Shown here piece by piece: positions 62,989 to 64,000 of a stretch of DNA of 64,000 nt. Position 1 is the stretch's first letter; the number at the start of each line of letters is the position of its first letter. A model generated the notes under the pieces. That model ran no database searches, was not told the DNA's origin, and saw only the letters and a program-made list of their open reading frames with translations. The position numbers were made by a program, and so were the translations under genes. The DNA comes from an uncultured Pelagibacteraceae bacterium (GTDB lineage Bacteria; Pseudomonadota; Alphaproteobacteria; Pelagibacterales; AG-422-B15): contig CABYZG010000001.1 of the NCBI GenBank assembly GCA_902523455.1, positions 24,001 through 88,000 of the forward strand, written 5' to 3'.

Positions 62989-64000
62989 GCAAGATGAATT
63001 AGAAAAAATTCAAGAAAAATACAAAAATCTTGAAAACGAATTAAATCAATCAGTAAATGATAAAGATAAATATGTATCTCTTTCAAAAGAATATGCTGAT
63101 TTAAAACCCTTATATGATCAAGTTAATTTATATTTAGCTCAACAGTCAGAATTAGAAGAATTAAATAGTGTTATCAACGGTAACGATGCTGATTTAATAG
63201 AAATAGCAAAATCTGAAATCAATAATGTCAAAGAAAAATTATCTGCCACTGAAAATGTCTTGAAAGAATTAATGATCCCAAAAGATCCATTAGATAAAAA
63301 AAATGTAATTCTAGAAGTCAGAGCTGGTACTGGTGGCGATGAAGCAGCTTTATTTGCAAATGATCTTTTGCGCATGTATCAACGCTATGCTGAAAATCAG
63401 GGCTGGAAAATTGAATATATTTCCATTTCAGACTCTGAAAAAGGAGGCATCAAAGAAGCAGTTGCAAAAATCTCAGGTAGCAGTGTTTATTCAAAACTTA
63501 AGTTCGAGTCCGGTGTCCATCGAGTTCAAAGAGTTCCAGAAACTGAGTCTCAGGGAAGAGTTCATACTTCTGCAGCGAGTGTAGTTGTATTACCTGAAGC
63601 TGAGGATTTAGATATTCAAGTCGACGATAAAGATATTAGAGTTGATGTATTTAGATCTAGTGGTGCAGGAGGGCAGCATGTTAATACAACTGATAGTGCA
63701 GTTAGAATAACTCATCTTCCATCTGGTATCGTCGTACAACAACAGGATGAAAAATCTCAACATAAGAATAAAGCAAAAGCTATGCTGGTTTTAAAAACAA
63801 GACTATATGATTTCGAGCGTAAAAAACAAGACGATGATATAGCGGATAAAAGAAAATCACAGATAGGTTCAGGTGATAGATCAGAAAGGATCAGGACCTA
63901 TAATTTTCCTCAGGGAAGAGTTACTGATCATCGCATAAATTTAACACTCTACAAACTAGAGCAAATATTAAATTCTACAGGATTAGAGGAAGTTATCACA
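62981..64000 (+). CDS. prfA: Peptide chain release factor 1 (runs off the window)
   Basis: Releases nascent peptides at UAA and UAG. Open from the ATG at 62981 to the window end without a stop, 340 codons of the usual 355-360, so it is truncated by the edge. The GGQ loop is in [16 protein letters not shown] near 228, and the family segment [13 protein letters not shown] near 110 is present, along with [12 protein letters not shown]. Translation is probably coupled to ispG, whose stop overlaps the start by 8 nt. A hisS often lies between the two genes in relatives; here it does not. Confidence 0.95.
   Translation, partial: MIKQDELEKIQEKYKNLENELNQSVNDKDKYVSLSKEYADLKPLYDQVNLYLAQQSELEELNSVINGNDADLIEIAKSEINNVKEKLSATENVLKELMIPKDPLDKKNVILEVRAGTGGDEAALFANDLLRMYQRYAENQGWKIEYISISDSEKGGIKEAVAKISGSSVYSKLKFESGVHRVQRVPETESQGRVHTSAASVVVLPEAEDLDIQVDDKDIRVDVFRSSGAGGQHVNTTDSAVRITHLPSGIVVQQQDEKSQHKNKAKAMLVLKTRLYDFERKKQDDDIADKRKSQIGSGDRSERIRTYNFPQGRVTDHRINLTLYKLEQILNSTGLEEVIT

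Overview
The window is AT-rich chromosomal DNA (about one third G+C by eye, not counted) from an alphaproteobacterium, most likely a streamlined marine lineage. Gene content and order are typical of the class: argH-lptM-lysA, bolA/dnaJ-like/cobS/cobT, aroK-aroB-CorC, xerD-accA, secA/argJ/mutT, grxC-nitrilase-DUF1178/ubiG/lysC, and carD-fdxA. A SAM-II riboswitch upstream of metX fits the same group. I cannot name the genus. Genes are packed very tightly. Neighbours commonly overlap by 1-15 nt, convergent pairs often share their stop codons, and clear Shine-Dalgarno sites are few (phaB, ccr, cobS and the histone-like gene have the best ones). I see no rRNA, phage, insertion sequence or CRISPR array. 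Two tRNAs are present.

Layout. 1-3.4 kb: phaB, then the SAM-II-controlled metX-metW-gloB operon. 3.4-7.5 kb: hisC-tyrC facing DUF2125-plsC-DUF218. 7.5-11.2 kb: a zinc-ribbon protein, argH-lptM-lysA and a TlpA thioredoxin. 11.2-19.3 kb: the ethylmalonyl-CoA (EMC) block. One strand carries ccr-mcd-HIG1 protein-cobalamin adenosyltransferase-etfB-etfA; the divergent strand carries ecm and an esterase. 19.4-25.8 kb: HNH nuclease, coq7-dsbB-DedA, tRNA-Leu, pabB-pabC and an acyl-CoA synthetase. 25.7-30 kb: an envelope operon of RND/MMPL transporter, LolA-like protein and outer-membrane barrel. 30-34.4 kb: ispH-thioesterase-GNAT-LhgO-like, rpoH, a CsaA-like protein and tRNA-Arg. 34.4-36.6 kb: a histone H1-like gene converging on carD-fdxA-terB. 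36.6-46.8 kb: mcm-meaB, rpmB, cobT-cobS-dnaJ-like, bolA, CorC, aroB-aroK. 46.8-64 kb: an unknown exported protein, xerD, mcl1, accA, secA, argJ, mutT, two secreted-protein genes, grxC-nitrilase-DUF1178, ubiG, lysC, a RodZ-like gene, ispG and a prfA that runs off the window.

How it fits together. Acetoacetyl-CoA reductase, Ccr, Ecm, Mcd, Mcl1, Mcm and MeaB make up most of the EMC pathway for acetyl-CoA assimilation. ETF would accept the electrons from Mcd. The adenosyltransferase would supply coenzyme B12 to both mutases, and CobS/CobT implies the cell makes the corrin itself. The window lacks the epimerase, mesaconyl-CoA hydratase and propionyl-CoA carboxylase. These are presumably elsewhere.

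No unmistakable new system (defence, toxin or similar) stands out. The best leads are: a possible antiterminator linking the SAM-II aptamer to its terminator; a closed-stem RNA-like element before mcm; an AccA with a C-terminal membrane anchor; a CarD with a histone-like lysine tail beside a histone-like gene; repeated TTAA stop sharing and an ATGCAT start collision; and the MMPL/LolA-like/barrel operon.
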